Shown piece by piece: positions 53,210 through 62,466 of a stretch of DNA of 64,000 bases. The notes under the pieces are model-generated. The model was given only the letters and a program-made list of their open reading frames with translations, was not told where the DNA came from and did not search any database. The position numbers were made by a program, and so were the translations under genes. The stretch is from Janthinobacterium sp. 344 (GTDB lineage Bacteria; Pseudomonadota; Gammaproteobacteria; Burkholderiales; Burkholderiaceae_D): assembly GCF_900112025.1 (NCBI RefSeq), contig NZ_FOKL01000005.1, positions 186,001 to 250,000 on the forward strand. Reading direction: 5' to 3'. Position 1 is the first letter of the stretch. Every line of letters begins with the position of its first letter.

Positions 53210-54598
53210 ATGAAAGAAATGATGATTGACGGTGGCGGCAAAGGGGGCGGCAATGGGAGCGGTGACAGCCCTTCCAGGGCCGGGACAGGAAACGCCGAGG
53301 GCGCCGCGCACGCGGCCATCGTGCACGACCCGAAAGCGAGCCGGCGCGCCGTCATCGCCGCCTCGACGGGCAATGCGCTGGAGTGGTACGACTTCACGGT
53401 GTACGCCTTGTTCGCCGTGTATATCGGGCAGAATTTTTTCCAGAACGAGAATCCCACGGTGCAGCTGATGGCCTCCTTCATGGCCTTCGGCCTGGGCTAC
53501 GTGGCGCGTCCGCTGGGCGCCTTGCTGCTCGGCTCCTATGGCGACCGGGCCGGGCGCAAGGCCGCCCTGACCATGACCATCATGCTGATGGCCCTGGGCA
53601 CCCTGCTGATCGCCATCGCGCCGCCATATGCGGCCATCGGCGTGGGCGCGCCGCTGCTGATCGTCTGCGGCCGCGTGCTGCAGGGTTTTTCCGCCGGTGG
53701 CGAGATCGGCGGCGCCACGGCGTTCCTCGTCGAGCATGCGCCACCCGAGAAGAAGGGCCAATATGCCTCGTGGCTGCAGGCCAGCATGGGCATCAGCAAC
53801 GTGGCCGGCGCCCTCGTCGCCACCGTCGTCACCACCATCTACACGGTCGAGGAAATCGGCGAGTGGGCCTGGCGCATTCCCTTCATCATCGGCCTGGCGA
53901 TCGCCCCGGTCGGCCTGTGGATGCGCAAGGCGCTCGACGAGACACCGCATTTCAAGCTGGAGGAGCAGCGCATGAAGGCGGCCGGCGTGGTCAGGAAGAC
54001 GCCGCTGCTGCAAGTGCTGCGCGAATGCCCGAAACAGCTGGCGACGGGCTTTGGCCTGTCGGTGCTGTGGGCGGCGGCGCCGTATTCGCTGATCATCTTC
54101 ATGCCGATCTATGCGCAAAAGACGCTCGGCTTCACGGCGTCGCAGGCCTTCACGGCTTCGCTGATCGGCAACCTGTTCATGATCGTCTGCTGCGTGCTGG
54201 CCGGCACCCTGTCGGACAGGCTGGGACGGCGCGCCATGCTGCGTTTCGGCGCCATCCTGCTGCTGGTATGCGTTTATCCGCTGATGATGTGGCTGCAGGC
54301 TTCGCACACCACCGTCACCCTGGTCATCGTGCAGTCGCTGTTCTGCGCCATGATCGCCATGTTCGTCGGCGTGGCGCCGGCGGCGCTGTCGGAAATCTTC
54401 CCCACCTCCGTACGCTCCTCCGGCATGTCGCTGTCGTATAACACGGCCGTCACCCTGCTGGGCGGCTTCGCGCCGGCCATCCTGACGTGGATCACCTACA
54501 CGACGGGCGTGGCGTTCGCCCCGGCCCTGTACGTGATGGGCGCCGCCGCCGTCGCCCTGGTGGCCATTTCCACCTTGCCCGACGCCAGCAAGAGCTGA
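53210..54598 (+). CDS. MFS transporter, metabolite:H+ symporter (MHS) type
   Basis: Inner-membrane importer of 462 residues with 12 spans, of the ProP/ShiA-like group. Motifs are GNALEWYDFTVYALF (first span), GYVARPLGALLLGSYGDRAGRK (quoted in part), QGFSAGGEIGGATAFLVEHAP and SEIFPTSVRSSGMSLSYN. The ATG at 53210 has an AGGGAG site; ATGs at 53189 and 53204 are alternatives. The first 30 residues are Gly-rich and disordered. MHS proteins carry betaines, carboxylates and similar zwitterions, which suits ergothioneine-type compounds. Fourth member of the rightward unit. Confidence 0.92.
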   Translation: MKEMMIDGGGKGGGNGSGDSPSRAGTGNAEGAAHAAIVHDPKASRRAVIAASTGNALEWYDFTVYALFAVYIGQNFFQNENPTVQLMASFMAFGLGYVARPLGALLLGSYGDRAGRKAALTMTIMLMALGTLLIAIAPPYAAIGVGAPLLIVCGRVLQGFSAGGEIGGATAFLVEHAPPEKKGQYASWLQASMGISNVAGALVATVVTTIYTVEEIGEWAWRIPFIIGLAIAPVGLWMRKALDETPHFKLEEQRMKAAGVVRKTPLLQVLRECPKQLATGFGLSVLWAAAPYSLIIFMPIYAQKTLGFTASQAFTASLIGNLFMIVCCVLAGTLSDRLGRRAMLRFGAILLLVCVYPLMMWLQASHTTVTLVIVQSLFCAMIAMFVGVAPAALSEIFPTSVRSSGMSLSYNTAVTLLGGFAPAILTWITYTTGVAFAPALYVMGAAAVALVAISTLPDASKS

Positions 54599-54631
54599 TT
54601 CCTCCACGCATTCCATCACAGAGAGTTCATC

Positions 54632-55798
54632 ATGAAAATGACACAACGCGGCGCCCTGGGCGCGGCGGCGGCACTCGCTTGCCTGGCGTTTGGCCAGCAG
54701 GCGCAGGCGCAATCGTCCATCTCCTTCACGGGCGTCATCGACGCGTATGCCGGCTCGCTGCAGCGCAGCGGTGAAACGGGCCGCACCAACGTCGTCAACA
54801 GCAGCGGCATGACCACCTCATGGTGGGGCTTCAAGGGCGTGGAAGACCTGGGCGGCGGCCTGCAGGCGCAGTTCAACCTGACGGGGTTTTTCCGTCCCGA
54901 TAATGGCGGCGCGGGCCGCTACGACGCCGACACCCTGTTTGCCCGCGACGCCAACGTGGGCCTGGCGGGCGGCTTTGGCCGCTTTTCCATCGGCCGCGAC
55001 CTGGCGCCCAACTTCGTGCCGTCGATCACGCTCAATCCGTTCGGCGGCTCCTTCGCCTTCGCGCCGCTGCTGGTGCACACGCAGACCTCGTCCGGCGTCT
55101 ACCGTGGCCAGAAATGGGCGCCGACGACGGCCGGCGACACGGGCTGGAGCAACGAGATCATGTACGTCACGCCGAACATGGGCGGCTTGACGGCCAGCCT
55201 GTTCTACCAGTTCGGCGAACAGGCGGGCAATGGCGGAAAGAACAATGTCGGCGCCAACGCCATGTACGGCAACGGTCCCCTGACCCTGGGCGCCTACGTG
55301 CAGCGCATCGCCGTCAACAATCCGCTCGATGCCACGGCGGGCGACTCAAAAGTGTTCAGCTTCACGCCCTACAACATCGACACGGGCGCCGTCTACAAAC
55401 TGGCGGCGGCCAGCCGCCAGACCACGTGGTTCATCGGCGGCGCCTACGATTTCAAGGCCGTGAAAGTGTTCGGCACCTGGCAACAGGCGGACAACCGCCT
55501 GCCCGATGGCGCGGACCACGACCGCCACGACTTGAAGTCCGACACGGCGCAGCTGGGCGCCAGCGCGCCGCTGGGCGCCGGCGTGGCCATGTTCTCGTGG
55601 GCCCGCAGCAGCCTGCGCGCCGGCGGCGACTTCGGCGGCCCGGGCTGGCGCAGCGCGGTGCGGCGCAATACCGTCTCGCTGGGCTACGACTACCTCGTCT
55701 CGAAGCGCACCGACGTGTACAGCGTCGCCATGCGCGACAGGATCAGCGACCAGGACGTCGGCTGCAGCGTGGGGGTGGGTATACGTCACAAGTTCTGA
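54632..55798 (+). CDS. Gram-negative general porin
   Basis: Trimeric outer-membrane porin of 388 residues, of the betaproteobacterial OmpC/Omp32 type. A signal peptide (ending QQAQAQ) is followed by SSISFTGVIDAYAG. The typical WWGFKGVEDLGGGLQAQFNL and LFARDANVGLAGGFGRFSIGRD blocks follow (each part of a longer run). The final strand ends in VGIRHKF. It lies 33 bases after the MHS transporter gene, so it is probably the outer-membrane entry route for the same substrate. It could equally be a general porin that happens to share the operon. Confidence 0.92.
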   Translation: MKMTQRGALGAAAALACLAFGQQAQAQSSISFTGVIDAYAGSLQRSGETGRTNVVNSSGMTTSWWGFKGVEDLGGGLQAQFNLTGFFRPDNGGAGRYDADTLFARDANVGLAGGFGRFSIGRDLAPNFVPSITLNPFGGSFAFAPLLVHTQTSSGVYRGQKWAPTTAGDTGWSNEIMYVTPNMGGLTASLFYQFGEQAGNGGKNNVGANAMYGNGPLTLGAYVQRIAVNNPLDATAGDSKVFSFTPYNIDTGAVYKLAAASRQTTWFIGGAYDFKAVKVFGTWQQADNRLPDGADHDRHDLKSDTAQLGASAPLGAGVAMFSWARSSLRAGGDFGGPGWRSAVRRNTVSLGYDYLVSKRTDVYSVAMRDRISDQDVGCSVGVGIRHKF

Positions 55799-55861
55799 CG
55801 CCGGGCAGGGACGGGCAGAGGGCGAGGTCCTGTTGTCGCCGTGCCACGTCCAACGCGGCGG

Positions 55862-55891
55862 TTGCGCCAGCCTTGCCCTGCCAGTTAGAAT
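55862..55891 (+). promoter_or_regulatory. Promoter of the second fecI-type gene
   Basis: TTGCGC (55862-55867) and TAGAAT (55886-55891) are 18 bases apart, with a Fur box over the -10. Start codon 35 bases downstream. Confidence 0.5.
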
Positions 55892-55906
55892 GCGAATCAT
55901 TATTGT
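55888..55906 (+). promoter_or_regulatory. Fur box upstream of second fecI-type gene
   Basis: GAATGCGAATCATTATTGT resembles the 19-bp Fur consensus, with AATCATTAT intact at its centre. The left half (GAATGCGAAT) is the same as in the Fur box at 5896. Iron repression of this module is expected. Confidence 0.75.
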
Positions 55907-55925
55907 TTGTAGGCGAGGATATCCC

Positions 55926-56438
55926 GTGTCGGCTGCCCAACCCGGCGTTCACCAGGAGGTGGGCAGCCTGTATCACGATCATCACCGCTGGCTGCAGGGC
56001 TGGCTGCGGCACAGGCTGGGCAACGCCTTTGACGCGGCCGACGTGGCGCACGACACCTTCATGCGCCTGCTCAACCGCGACGAAAGCATCGCCGCGCGCG
56101 AGCCGCGCGCCTTTTTGACGACGGTGGCCAAGGGCGTGCTGGGCAATCTGTACCGCCGCCGCGACCTGGAAGCGGCCTACCTGGAAACCCTGGCCAGCCT
56201 GCCGGCGCAGTACGCGCCCGATCCCGAGGCGCAGGCGATCCTGCTCGAAGCGCTGTTCGACATCGACCGCCGCCTCGATGGCTTGCCCGCGCCCGTGCGC
56301 CGCGCCTTTTTGCTGTCGCAGCTGGACGGCATGCCGCAGGCGGCGATCGCGCTGGAACTGAATGTCTCGCTGGCCACCGTGCAGCGCTACCTGGTCAAGG
56401 CCATGCACCAGTGTTTCTTTGCCCATCCGGCATCGTGA
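55926..56438 (+). CDS. ECF sigma factor, FecI type (second module)
   Basis: Iron-starvation sigma factor of 170 residues. The start is a GTG at 55926 ((M)SAAQPGVHQEVGSLYHDHH) with a GAGGA site. An ATG at 55833 would place the Fur box inside the gene and is rejected. Region 2 shows DVAHDTFMRLLN and REPRAFLTTVAKGVL. Region 4 shows AFLLSQLDGMPQAAIALEL and SLATVQRYLVKAM. The stop overlaps the fecR start (TGATG). It should drive the receptor gene two genes downstream. Confidence 0.93.
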   Translation: MSAAQPGVHQEVGSLYHDHHRWLQGWLRHRLGNAFDAADVAHDTFMRLLNRDESIAAREPRAFLTTVAKGVLGNLYRRRDLEAAYLETLASLPAQYAPDPEAQAILLEALFDIDRRLDGLPAPVRRAFLLSQLDGMPQAAIALELNVSLATVQRYLVKAMHQCFFAHPAS

Positions 56439-57427
56439 TGGGCGGCTTCACGCCCGAAGCGGCCAGCCTGCAGGCCGTCGAATGGCTGGTGCGCCTGCAG
56501 GCCGGCGACGTCACGCCGGAAGAGGAGCAGGCCTGGCGCGCCTGGCGGGCCGGCCACGCGGAAAACGAACAGGCTTGGCAGCACATCGAAGCGTGCATGG
56601 CGCGCATGCGCGGCTTGCCTGCGGCGCTGGCGCACGGCACCCTGGCGCGCAAGCCCGCGCAGGCGAATGCGGCGCGGCGCCAGTCCTTGAAACTCGTGGC
56701 GCTGCTGGCAGCGGGCGGCGGCGCCTGGCTGGCCGGCGGCGATGAGCAGGCGCGCTTCTGGCTGGCCGACTACCGCACGGGCACGGGAGAATTACGTCAC
56801 GTCGTGCTGGAAGACGGCACGCGCATCGCGCTCAACACGGCCTCCAGCATCGACGTGCGCTATGACGCGGGCCAGCGCCTGGTGACGCTGCTCAAGGGCG
56901 AGATCATGGTCACGACCGCGCGCGATGCGGCCCGCCGGCCGTTTATCGTGCAAACGGCGCAAGGCCGCTTGCAACCGGTGGGCACGCGCTTTGCCGTGCG
57001 CGTGGAAGAAGACCGCACGCAGCTTGGCGTGTTCGAAGGCGCCGTGGATATTTTCCCGGGGCAGTCGCCCGATGCGGCGCGCAGGCTGCAGGCGGGCCGG
57101 CACACCAGCTTCACGGCGGCGCAGACCGGCGCCGTGCAAGCCTTGCCGGCCGGCGCGGATGCGTGGACGGCCGGCATGCTGGTGGCGCACGACATGCCGC
57201 TGGCGGACTTCGTGCAGGAACTGGCGCGCTACCGCCATGGGCGCCTGGCCTGCGACCCGGCCATCGCGCACCTGCGCGTGTCCGGCATCTACCCGCTGGC
57301 CGATACGACGCAGGTGCTCGACATGCTGGCGCGTACCTTGCCCGTCGACGTGCGCCAGACCACGCGTTTCTGGGTCACGCTGACGCCGCACCGGCCAGGC
57401 GGCGGGCGCACATGGACTGCAGCATAA
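56438..57427 (+). CDS. FecR-family regulator (second module)
   Basis: Inner-membrane partner of the preceding sigma factor, 329 residues. The cytoplasmic DUF4880 part (QAVEWLVRLQAGD, WRAGHAENEQAWQHIE) comes first. A short hydrophobic segment (LVALLAAGGGAWLAGG) lies near residues 86-101. The periplasmic FecR domain follows (LEDGTRIALNTASSID, RRPFIVQTAQGRLQPVGTRF). Coupled to fecI by the TGATG overlap. The receptor gene begins 85 bases later. Confidence 0.93.
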   Translation: MGGFTPEAASLQAVEWLVRLQAGDVTPEEEQAWRAWRAGHAENEQAWQHIEACMARMRGLPAALAHGTLARKPAQANAARRQSLKLVALLAAGGGAWLAGGDEQARFWLADYRTGTGELRHVVLEDGTRIALNTASSIDVRYDAGQRLVTLLKGEIMVTTARDAARRPFIVQTAQGRLQPVGTRFAVRVEEDRTQLGVFEGAVDIFPGQSPDAARRLQAGRHTSFTAAQTGAVQALPAGADAWTAGMLVAHDMPLADFVQELARYRHGRLACDPAIAHLRVSGIYPLADTTQVLDMLARTLPVDVRQTTRFWVTLTPHRPGGGRTWTAA

Positions 57428-57512
57428 CTATTTTCAGAAAAAGTGAGGGGTTTGCGGTTTTCGCGTGACAAGCCCAGTGAACCCTTCATTCACTTTTCAG
57501 GAAAATCGTCCC

Positions 57513-59975
57513 ATGCTTGGTAAAACACCTTCTCTCTTGCCTGCCGTTTCCTTGCGCTGCCAGCGCAGCGTGGCCGCCATCGCCGTCAGCCAGGCCCTGT
57601 GGCTGCTGGCCGCCGGCGGCGCCACGGCCATGGCGCCCGCCGCCATGGCCGCCAATGCCAGCCGTGTCGCCATGGCGATACCGGCCGGCACGCTGGAACA
57701 GGTGCTGGTGCGCTTCGGCCAGGAGACGGGCACCATGATTTCCTACCAGGCCGCCAGCGTGGCTGGCAAGCGCAGCGCCGGCCTGGCGGGCAGCTACAGC
57801 GTGCCAGAGGCGCTGGACGCCATCGTTGCCGGCTCGGGCTTGCGCGCCGTGCCTCAGGCGAATGGCGGCTATGTGCTGGAAACGGCGCCCGCCAGCATGG
57901 GGCAAACCATGCCCGAGATGACCGTGACGGCGGCCGCCGATGCCAAAGGCACGACGGAAGGCAGCGGGTCGTACACGACGCAGGCCATGCGCTCGGCCAC
58001 GCGCCTGGGCCTGTCCGTGCGCGAAACGCCGCAAGCCGTCAGCGTCGTCACGCGCCAGCAGATGGACGACCAGAATCTGCAAACGGTGGAAGAGGTGCTG
58101 CAAAACGCGGCCGGCGTGGCCATCAACCGCTACGACAGCGACCGCACCTCGTTCTTCGCGCGCGGTTTTTCCATCGCCAGCTACCAGTACGACGGCATTC
58201 CCACCACGGTCGACAATGCCTACAACGTGGGCGACAGCACGCTGGACATGACGGCCTACGACCGGGTCGAGATCGTGCGCGGCGCCACCGGCCTGCTGAC
58301 GGGCGCCGGCGAACCGTCGGCCACCATCAACCTGGTGCGCAAGCGCGCGTCGTCGGCGCAGCTGGCCGGCGCCGCCGCCCTGAGCCTGGGCTCCTGGAAC
58401 AATGCCCGCGCCAGTGCCGACCTGTCCACGCCATTGACGGCGGATGGCAAGGTGCGCGGCCGCGTCGTGGCCAGCTACCAGGACAGCGAATCGTATGTGC
58501 GCCTGTACCACGGCAAGAAAGCCATGGCCTACGCCACCGTGGAGGCGGACCTGGCGCCCGGCAGCGTGCTGATCGCCGGTTATGAATACCAGGACAACCG
58601 CCCGCGCGGCGGCATGTATGGCGGCTTGCCGCTGTGGTATGCGGATGGCGAGCGCGCCACGTTTTCCCGCTCCACCACCACGGCCGCCACGTGGAGCCGC
58701 TGGTTCAGCAGCAGCCAGACGGCGTTCCTGCGCCTGGAGCAGCAGCTGGGCGGCAGCTGGAACCTGACGGCCATGCTGAATCACGGCTGGGGCAATTACT
58801 CGGCCGCCGAAACCTTCGCCTACACCTGGCCGGACAAGGCCACGGGGCAGGGCGTGACGGGCAGCCCCGGGTTTTATTCGGGCACGCGGCGCCAAGACAG
58901 CGTCGACGCCTATGTGCAGGGCCCCGTGCAGCTGCTGGGCCGCACGCACGACCTGGCGTTCGGCGTCTCGGGCAGCAACCAGTTCGCCAGCAATCCGGGC
59001 ATCTCGGGCGGCAGCGTCGATTACGGCAACTTCTACCAGTGGCAGGGCGTGGCGCCGGAGCCGGACTGGAACGACCCTGACTTCTACCGCTGGAAGCTGC
59101 TCGACACGGTGCAGCAGCGCGGCATCTATGGCACGGCGCGCTTTTCGCTGGCCGATCCCTTGAAACTGATCGTCGGCGCGCGCTACAGCCGCTACAAGGC
59201 GGACCACGTCGACGACTGGGGCGGCAGCTACGCCTATGCCAAGCATGCCGTCACGCCGTATGCGGGCCTGGTGTGGGATATCGACGCGCAGCATGCGCTG
59301 TACACCAGCTATAGCAAGATCTTCAAGCCGCAGGGCAACCAGGACCGCTTCGGCCGCTACCTCGATCCCGTGCAGGGCAAGAATCTGGAGGCGGGCGTGA
59401 AGGGCGAGTATTTCGGCGGCCGCCTGAACGCGGCGCTGGCCGTGTTCCGCATCGCGCAAGATGGCCTGGCGCAGGAAGACACGGGCCACTTTGTCGGCAA
59501 TTCGCTGACGCAGGCATATTACGCGGCGGACGGCACCACCAGCAAGGGCGTGGAACTCGACCTGTCGGGCGAGCTGGCGAAGGGCTGGAACGTCTCGGCC
59601 AGCCTGTCGCATGCGGCGGCCAAGGACCATACCGGCGCGCGCCTGAACAGCTACGTGCCGCAGACGCTGGCGCGCGTGTTTTCCACTTACCAGCTGCCTG
59701 GCGCGTGGCGTGCCTTGTCGGTGGGCGGCGGCGTGAACTGGCAGAGCGGCGCCTACCGCGACGCCACGGGCCCGAACGGCGTCGAGCGCGTGGAGCAGGG
59801 CGGCTACGCCGTGGCCAGCCTGATGGCGAAATATGCGCTGTCGCGCCAGTTGTCCGTGCAGGCGAACGTCAACAACCTGTTCGACAAACACTACTACAGC
59901 CAGGTCGGCATGTACAACCAGGGCTACTGGGGCGCGCCGCGCAATGCCAGCGTGACCCTGCGCTATCTCTTCTGA
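57513..59975 (+). CDS. TonB-dependent siderophore receptor with STN domain (second module)
   Basis: Outer-membrane ferric-siderophore receptor of 820 residues. The ATG at 57513 has an AGGAAA site. A long signal sequence (about 1-48, ending AAMAAN) precedes an STN domain (AIPAGTLEQVLVRFGQETG, about 50-130). The plug reads RETPQAVSVVTRQQMDDQNL and ARGFSIASYQYDGIP. The barrel ends ASVTLRYLF. It is similar in layout to the receptor at 1854-4250, and the two modules look like paralogues. Controlled by Fur through the fecI-type gene and probably by ligand through FecR. Confidence 0.93.
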   Translation: MLGKTPSLLPAVSLRCQRSVAAIAVSQALWLLAAGGATAMAPAAMAANASRVAMAIPAGTLEQVLVRFGQETGTMISYQAASVAGKRSAGLAGSYSVPEALDAIVAGSGLRAVPQANGGYVLETAPASMGQTMPEMTVTAAADAKGTTEGSGSYTTQAMRSATRLGLSVRETPQAVSVVTRQQMDDQNLQTVEEVLQNAAGVAINRYDSDRTSFFARGFSIASYQYDGIPTTVDNAYNVGDSTLDMTAYDRVEIVRGATGLLTGAGEPSATINLVRKRASSAQLAGAAALSLGSWNNARASADLSTPLTADGKVRGRVVASYQDSESYVRLYHGKKAMAYATVEADLAPGSVLIAGYEYQDNRPRGGMYGGLPLWYADGERATFSRSTTTAATWSRWFSSSQTAFLRLEQQLGGSWNLTAMLNHGWGNYSAAETFAYTWPDKATGQGVTGSPGFYSGTRRQDSVDAYVQGPVQLLGRTHDLAFGVSGSNQFASNPGISGGSVDYGNFYQWQGVAPEPDWNDPDFYRWKLLDTVQQRGIYGTARFSLADPLKLIVGARYSRYKADHVDDWGGSYAYAKHAVTPYAGLVWDIDAQHALYTSYSKIFKPQGNQDRFGRYLDPVQGKNLEAGVKGEYFGGRLNAALAVFRIAQDGLAQEDTGHFVGNSLTQAYYAADGTTSKGVELDLSGELAKGWNVSASLSHAAAKDHTGARLNSYVPQTLARVFSTYQLPGAWRALSVGGGVNWQSGAYRDATGPNGVERVEQGGYAVASLMAKYALSRQLSVQANVNNLFDKHYYSQVGMYNQGYWGAPRNASVTLRYLF

Positions 59976-59979
59976 TGTA

Positions 59980-60357
59980 TCAGAGGGGCCAGGCCTGTTT
60001 GGTGACGGCCACGGCCACGATGTAGGCAAACACCAGCACGGCACCCGCGAAGGCGGCGCCGCGCGTGGCCGGCGTCTTGCCCCGCTTCAGGGCGATGGTG
60101 CCCAGCACGATATACGCCAGCAGCGCGCACAGCTTGGCGGCCAGCCAGGGCTGGCTGCCCGGCGACTGGCCGCTCCACACGGCCAGGGCGATGGCACTGG
60201 CCAGCAGGGCCGTGTCGACCAGGTGCGGCAGCACTTTTACCCAGCGCTGCTGCAAGACGGGCGAGGCGCGCAGCATCCAGGCGCCGCGCAGGAGGAACAG
60301 CGCGCCGCTGGCGGCGGCGCAGCCCATGTGGAAATGCTTGAGGCTCAGGTAATCCAT
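59980..60357 (-). CDS. SirB2-family membrane protein
   Basis: Small inner-membrane protein of 125 residues in the SirB family. It starts MDYLSLKHFHMGCAAASGA, the typical YxxLKxxH opening, and has four predicted spans (about 8-28, 44-62, 70-90 and 100-118). The gene converges with the receptor gene four bases away. The family's role is unclear despite its name (once linked to invasion gene regulation in Salmonella). It sits alone here. Confidence 0.85.
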   Translation of the reverse strand: MDYLSLKHFHMGCAAASGALFLLRGAWMLRASPVLQQRWVKVLPHLVDTALLASAIALAVWSGQSPGSQPWLAAKLCALLAYIVLGTIALKRGKTPATRGAAFAGAVLVFAYIVAVAVTKQAWPL

Positions 60358-60443
60358 GCGTGAAGGGAGGGCGTTGATTGACGGTGGCGCCAGCATAGCC
60401 GCCTTTGGCCGAGCGCGCCATACGCCTTCGGGAGGACGCCCGT

Positions 60444-60908
60444 TCAGCGCGGCAATTTGACGTACACGAGTTCCGGGTCGCCCTCGTCGAGATGGTCGAT
60501 CCGGCCGCTGCGCACGAAGCCGGCGCTGGCGAACAGCCGCTGCGCAGCCAGGTTGGACTGGTTCGTCGACGTAAAGAGCTTGGCCGTGCGGCATGCCGCC
60601 ATGGCGGCGGCCAACAGCCGCCGTCCTACGCCCAGGCGCTGGTGGGCGGGCGAGACCACCACCAGCGAGACAAAATCGTGGCCGAAGAAGTCATGTTGCA
60701 GCAGCACATAGCCGGCGATCCGCCCGGCGCGCACGGCGAGCAGGCATTGCCCCTTGCCGACAGCGGCGCGCACGGCATCGCCACGCTGCGGGTGCGCCTG
60801 CGCATAGGCATCGCAGGCGAGCATGGCGTCGATCTCCTCGGGCCTGGCAGCGCGGACCAGCGTGGCGCTCCCGTCGCCCCGTGCGGCGCTGTTTGCTGTG
60901 TCATACAT
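60444..60908 (-). CDS. GNAT-family N-acetyltransferase
   Basis: Acetyltransferase of 154 residues; substrate unknown. The ATG at 60908 has an AAAGGAG site; longer frames upstream are not supported. The acetyl-CoA loop is visible as VVSPAHQRLGVGRRLL (Q-x-x-G-x-G), followed by TKLF-like AKLFTSTNQSNLAAQRLFASAGF, the last strand-helix of the fold (quoted in part). It lies between the SirB2 gene and the PHA depolymerase gene with gaps of about 85 and 150 bases, so it is probably transcribed alone. Confidence 0.9.
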   Translation of the reverse strand: MYDTANSAARGDGSATLVRAARPEEIDAMLACDAYAQAHPQRGDAVRAAVGKGQCLLAVRAGRIAGYVLLQHDFFGHDFVSLVVVSPAHQRLGVGRRLLAAAMAACRTAKLFTSTNQSNLAAQRLFASAGFVRSGRIDHLDEGDPELVYVKLPR

Positions 60909-61058
60909 CGGTGCATGCTCCTTTCCAGTCGGTGGTTGCCTTGCCGATATCGGCCGGCGGGCAGGCGCGGCCACGCTGGCCGCAGCCCTCATCTTGCGTC
61001 TTTTTCTCCACACTGGCCAACCCGCCGGCACATCGCATCCGGCGCCGGCCGGTTGGCG

Positions 61059-62075
61059 TCAGTCCGGGGCGGACATCAGCCGCGTCAGCATTGCATGCAC
61101 GGCGGACATCTGCGCTCCCGAGCGCCACGCGTAGTTTTGCCCCGTGTAGCCGGTCCAGTCCCAGCACCCGAGGGGATTGAGGATGCCGACACGCCGCAGT
61201 TGCGGGTACAGGATGATGATTTTATTGCTGTCGGCCCAATCGTTATAGCCGGTTTTTTCATAAAAGGCATCGGCGACATCGGCCTGGGTCTGCTCGCAGC
61301 CATGAAAGGCCACATGGATACGGCAGCCCGGCTCGCGCAGGCAGATGGCGGGAATGTAGACATGGGCATCGGCATCCAGGCTGGTCCAGCCTGCGGAAAA
61401 TTCGCGCTGGTTGAAGCTGCGCGCCTTGCCCGTGCGCTTGCGCGCCGGTGGATTGAGGCTGCCATAGATGTGTTCGAGTATGGCGCCAGGCTGGTCATAT
61501 GCCGTGCCGTCGACGTCGCAGTGGTTGATGAACTGGCCCCCATTCGCGGGGCAGTCGCCGCCATAAGCAGGCGAGATCATGGCATGTCCGGCAGGAATAT
61601 TCTTGATATACACGATATTCTCGGCGGGCACGCCGGCAGCCCTGAAAAAACCGGCCGTGGCGTCCACCAGGGGCGGTACCACGACTGTGTCATTCTGGCC
61701 GCTGAAGATATAGATCCGCTCGTGCCGCAAGTTGTCGAGCGGGTCGATCAAGCCCATGCTGGCGAAATATTCGGTCGCGAGCAGCATGGGCTGCGGCACC
61801 GGTTCAAAAGGCCTCATCCAGCCCATGCACAGGGCGGCACTCGTGGCCAGGCCGGTGGCACAGTAATACGGCCCCCCGGCGACGATGCCGGCGCCGATCA
61901 CCGATCCCGAATAGGCGACCTGGTATTGCACGGCCATGAATGCGCCTGCGGACAGGCCGGAAACGGAAGTCTGCGACTGGCTGGCGGCCAGCGCGGGCAG
62001 CCTGCCGCTGGCGCGTGGCGATGTGGGGAAGGCCTGTAAAAGTAGCAACAGGATAGTGCAAAAGAATATTTTCAT
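61059..62075 (-). CDS. Exported PHA depolymerase, type 2 short-chain-length
   Basis: Secreted esterase of 338 residues that probably hydrolyses poly(3-hydroxybutyrate) or its oligomers. The ATG at 62075 has a GAGGAG site and opens a clear signal peptide (MKIFFCTILLLLLQAF). The nucleophile box is VSGLSAGAFMAVQ (Ser in G-L-S-A-G, about residue 42). A late acidic/His pair is likely in FSGQNDTVV and VAFHGCEQTQ. The C-terminus has DWTGYTGQNYAWRSGAQM, typical of this group. No substrate-binding domain is appended. It is not linked to the phaC gene 46 kb away. Confidence 0.88.
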   Translation of the reverse strand: MKIFFCTILLLLLQAFPTSPRASGRLPALAASQSQTSVSGLSAGAFMAVQYQVAYSGSVIGAGIVAGGPYYCATGLATSAALCMGWMRPFEPVPQPMLLATEYFASMGLIDPLDNLRHERIYIFSGQNDTVVVPPLVDATAGFFRAAGVPAENIVYIKNIPAGHAMISPAYGGDCPANGGQFINHCDVDGTAYDQPGAILEHIYGSLNPPARKRTGKARSFNQREFSAGWTSLDADAHVYIPAICLREPGCRIHVAFHGCEQTQADVADAFYEKTGYNDWADSNKIIILYPQLRRVGILNPLGCWDWTGYTGQNYAWRSGAQMSAVHAMLTRLMSAPD

Positions 62076-62466
62076 GCTAGCTCCTCTTGGTGGCGCCCTT
62101 GCCGCAACGGGGGAATGCTGGCGGCGGGAGGCGAATACGATAGAGCGGTGACGCGGCAAGGCGGTTCTGCCACGCAATTTCATGTTCCTGATGCAGATCA
62201 GGTGATGGCGCTAATTGCGTGTCCGCGGGCCGGCTTTTCCAGGCCGGGTTCGGCGCCGGTCCGCACCAGCCTGGCGATGGCGCGCCGGCCGGCGCGGCCG
62301 TCCATTCAGCCTAGTGCGGTGCCCGCCCGTCTAGTCACTTTTGCCGATGCGGCTATCCAGATTGCCTTCCCGGAATCACCCTGTGGCCGATAGTGCCTTG
62401 CGCCGCTGCCACGTAAGCTGGTCGGGACGGCTGGCCAGACGGCCAGTGCATTCATGGAGAAACATC
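62076..62466. other. Intergenic region before narK genes
   Basis: About 390 bases without a convincing gene. It should hold divergent promoters for the depolymerase and narK genes. The only motif I can point to is the FNR-like site at 62188; no clear -10 lies at the expected distance after it. Confidence 0.4.
62188..62201 (+). promoter_or_regulatory. Possible FNR/Anr site
   Basis: CTGATGCAGATCAG keeps the TGAT-N4-ATCA core of the FNR consensus. Oxygen control of nitrate transporters is usual, but the site lies about 270 bases before the start codon and no good -10 follows, so this is tentative. Confidence 0.35.

Noticed and set aside
57428..57512. ECF-sigma promoter shared by the two siderophore receptor genes
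   Set aside because: Both gaps contain GAAAA and a later CGT, but spacing and flanks differ and no convincing common element emerged.
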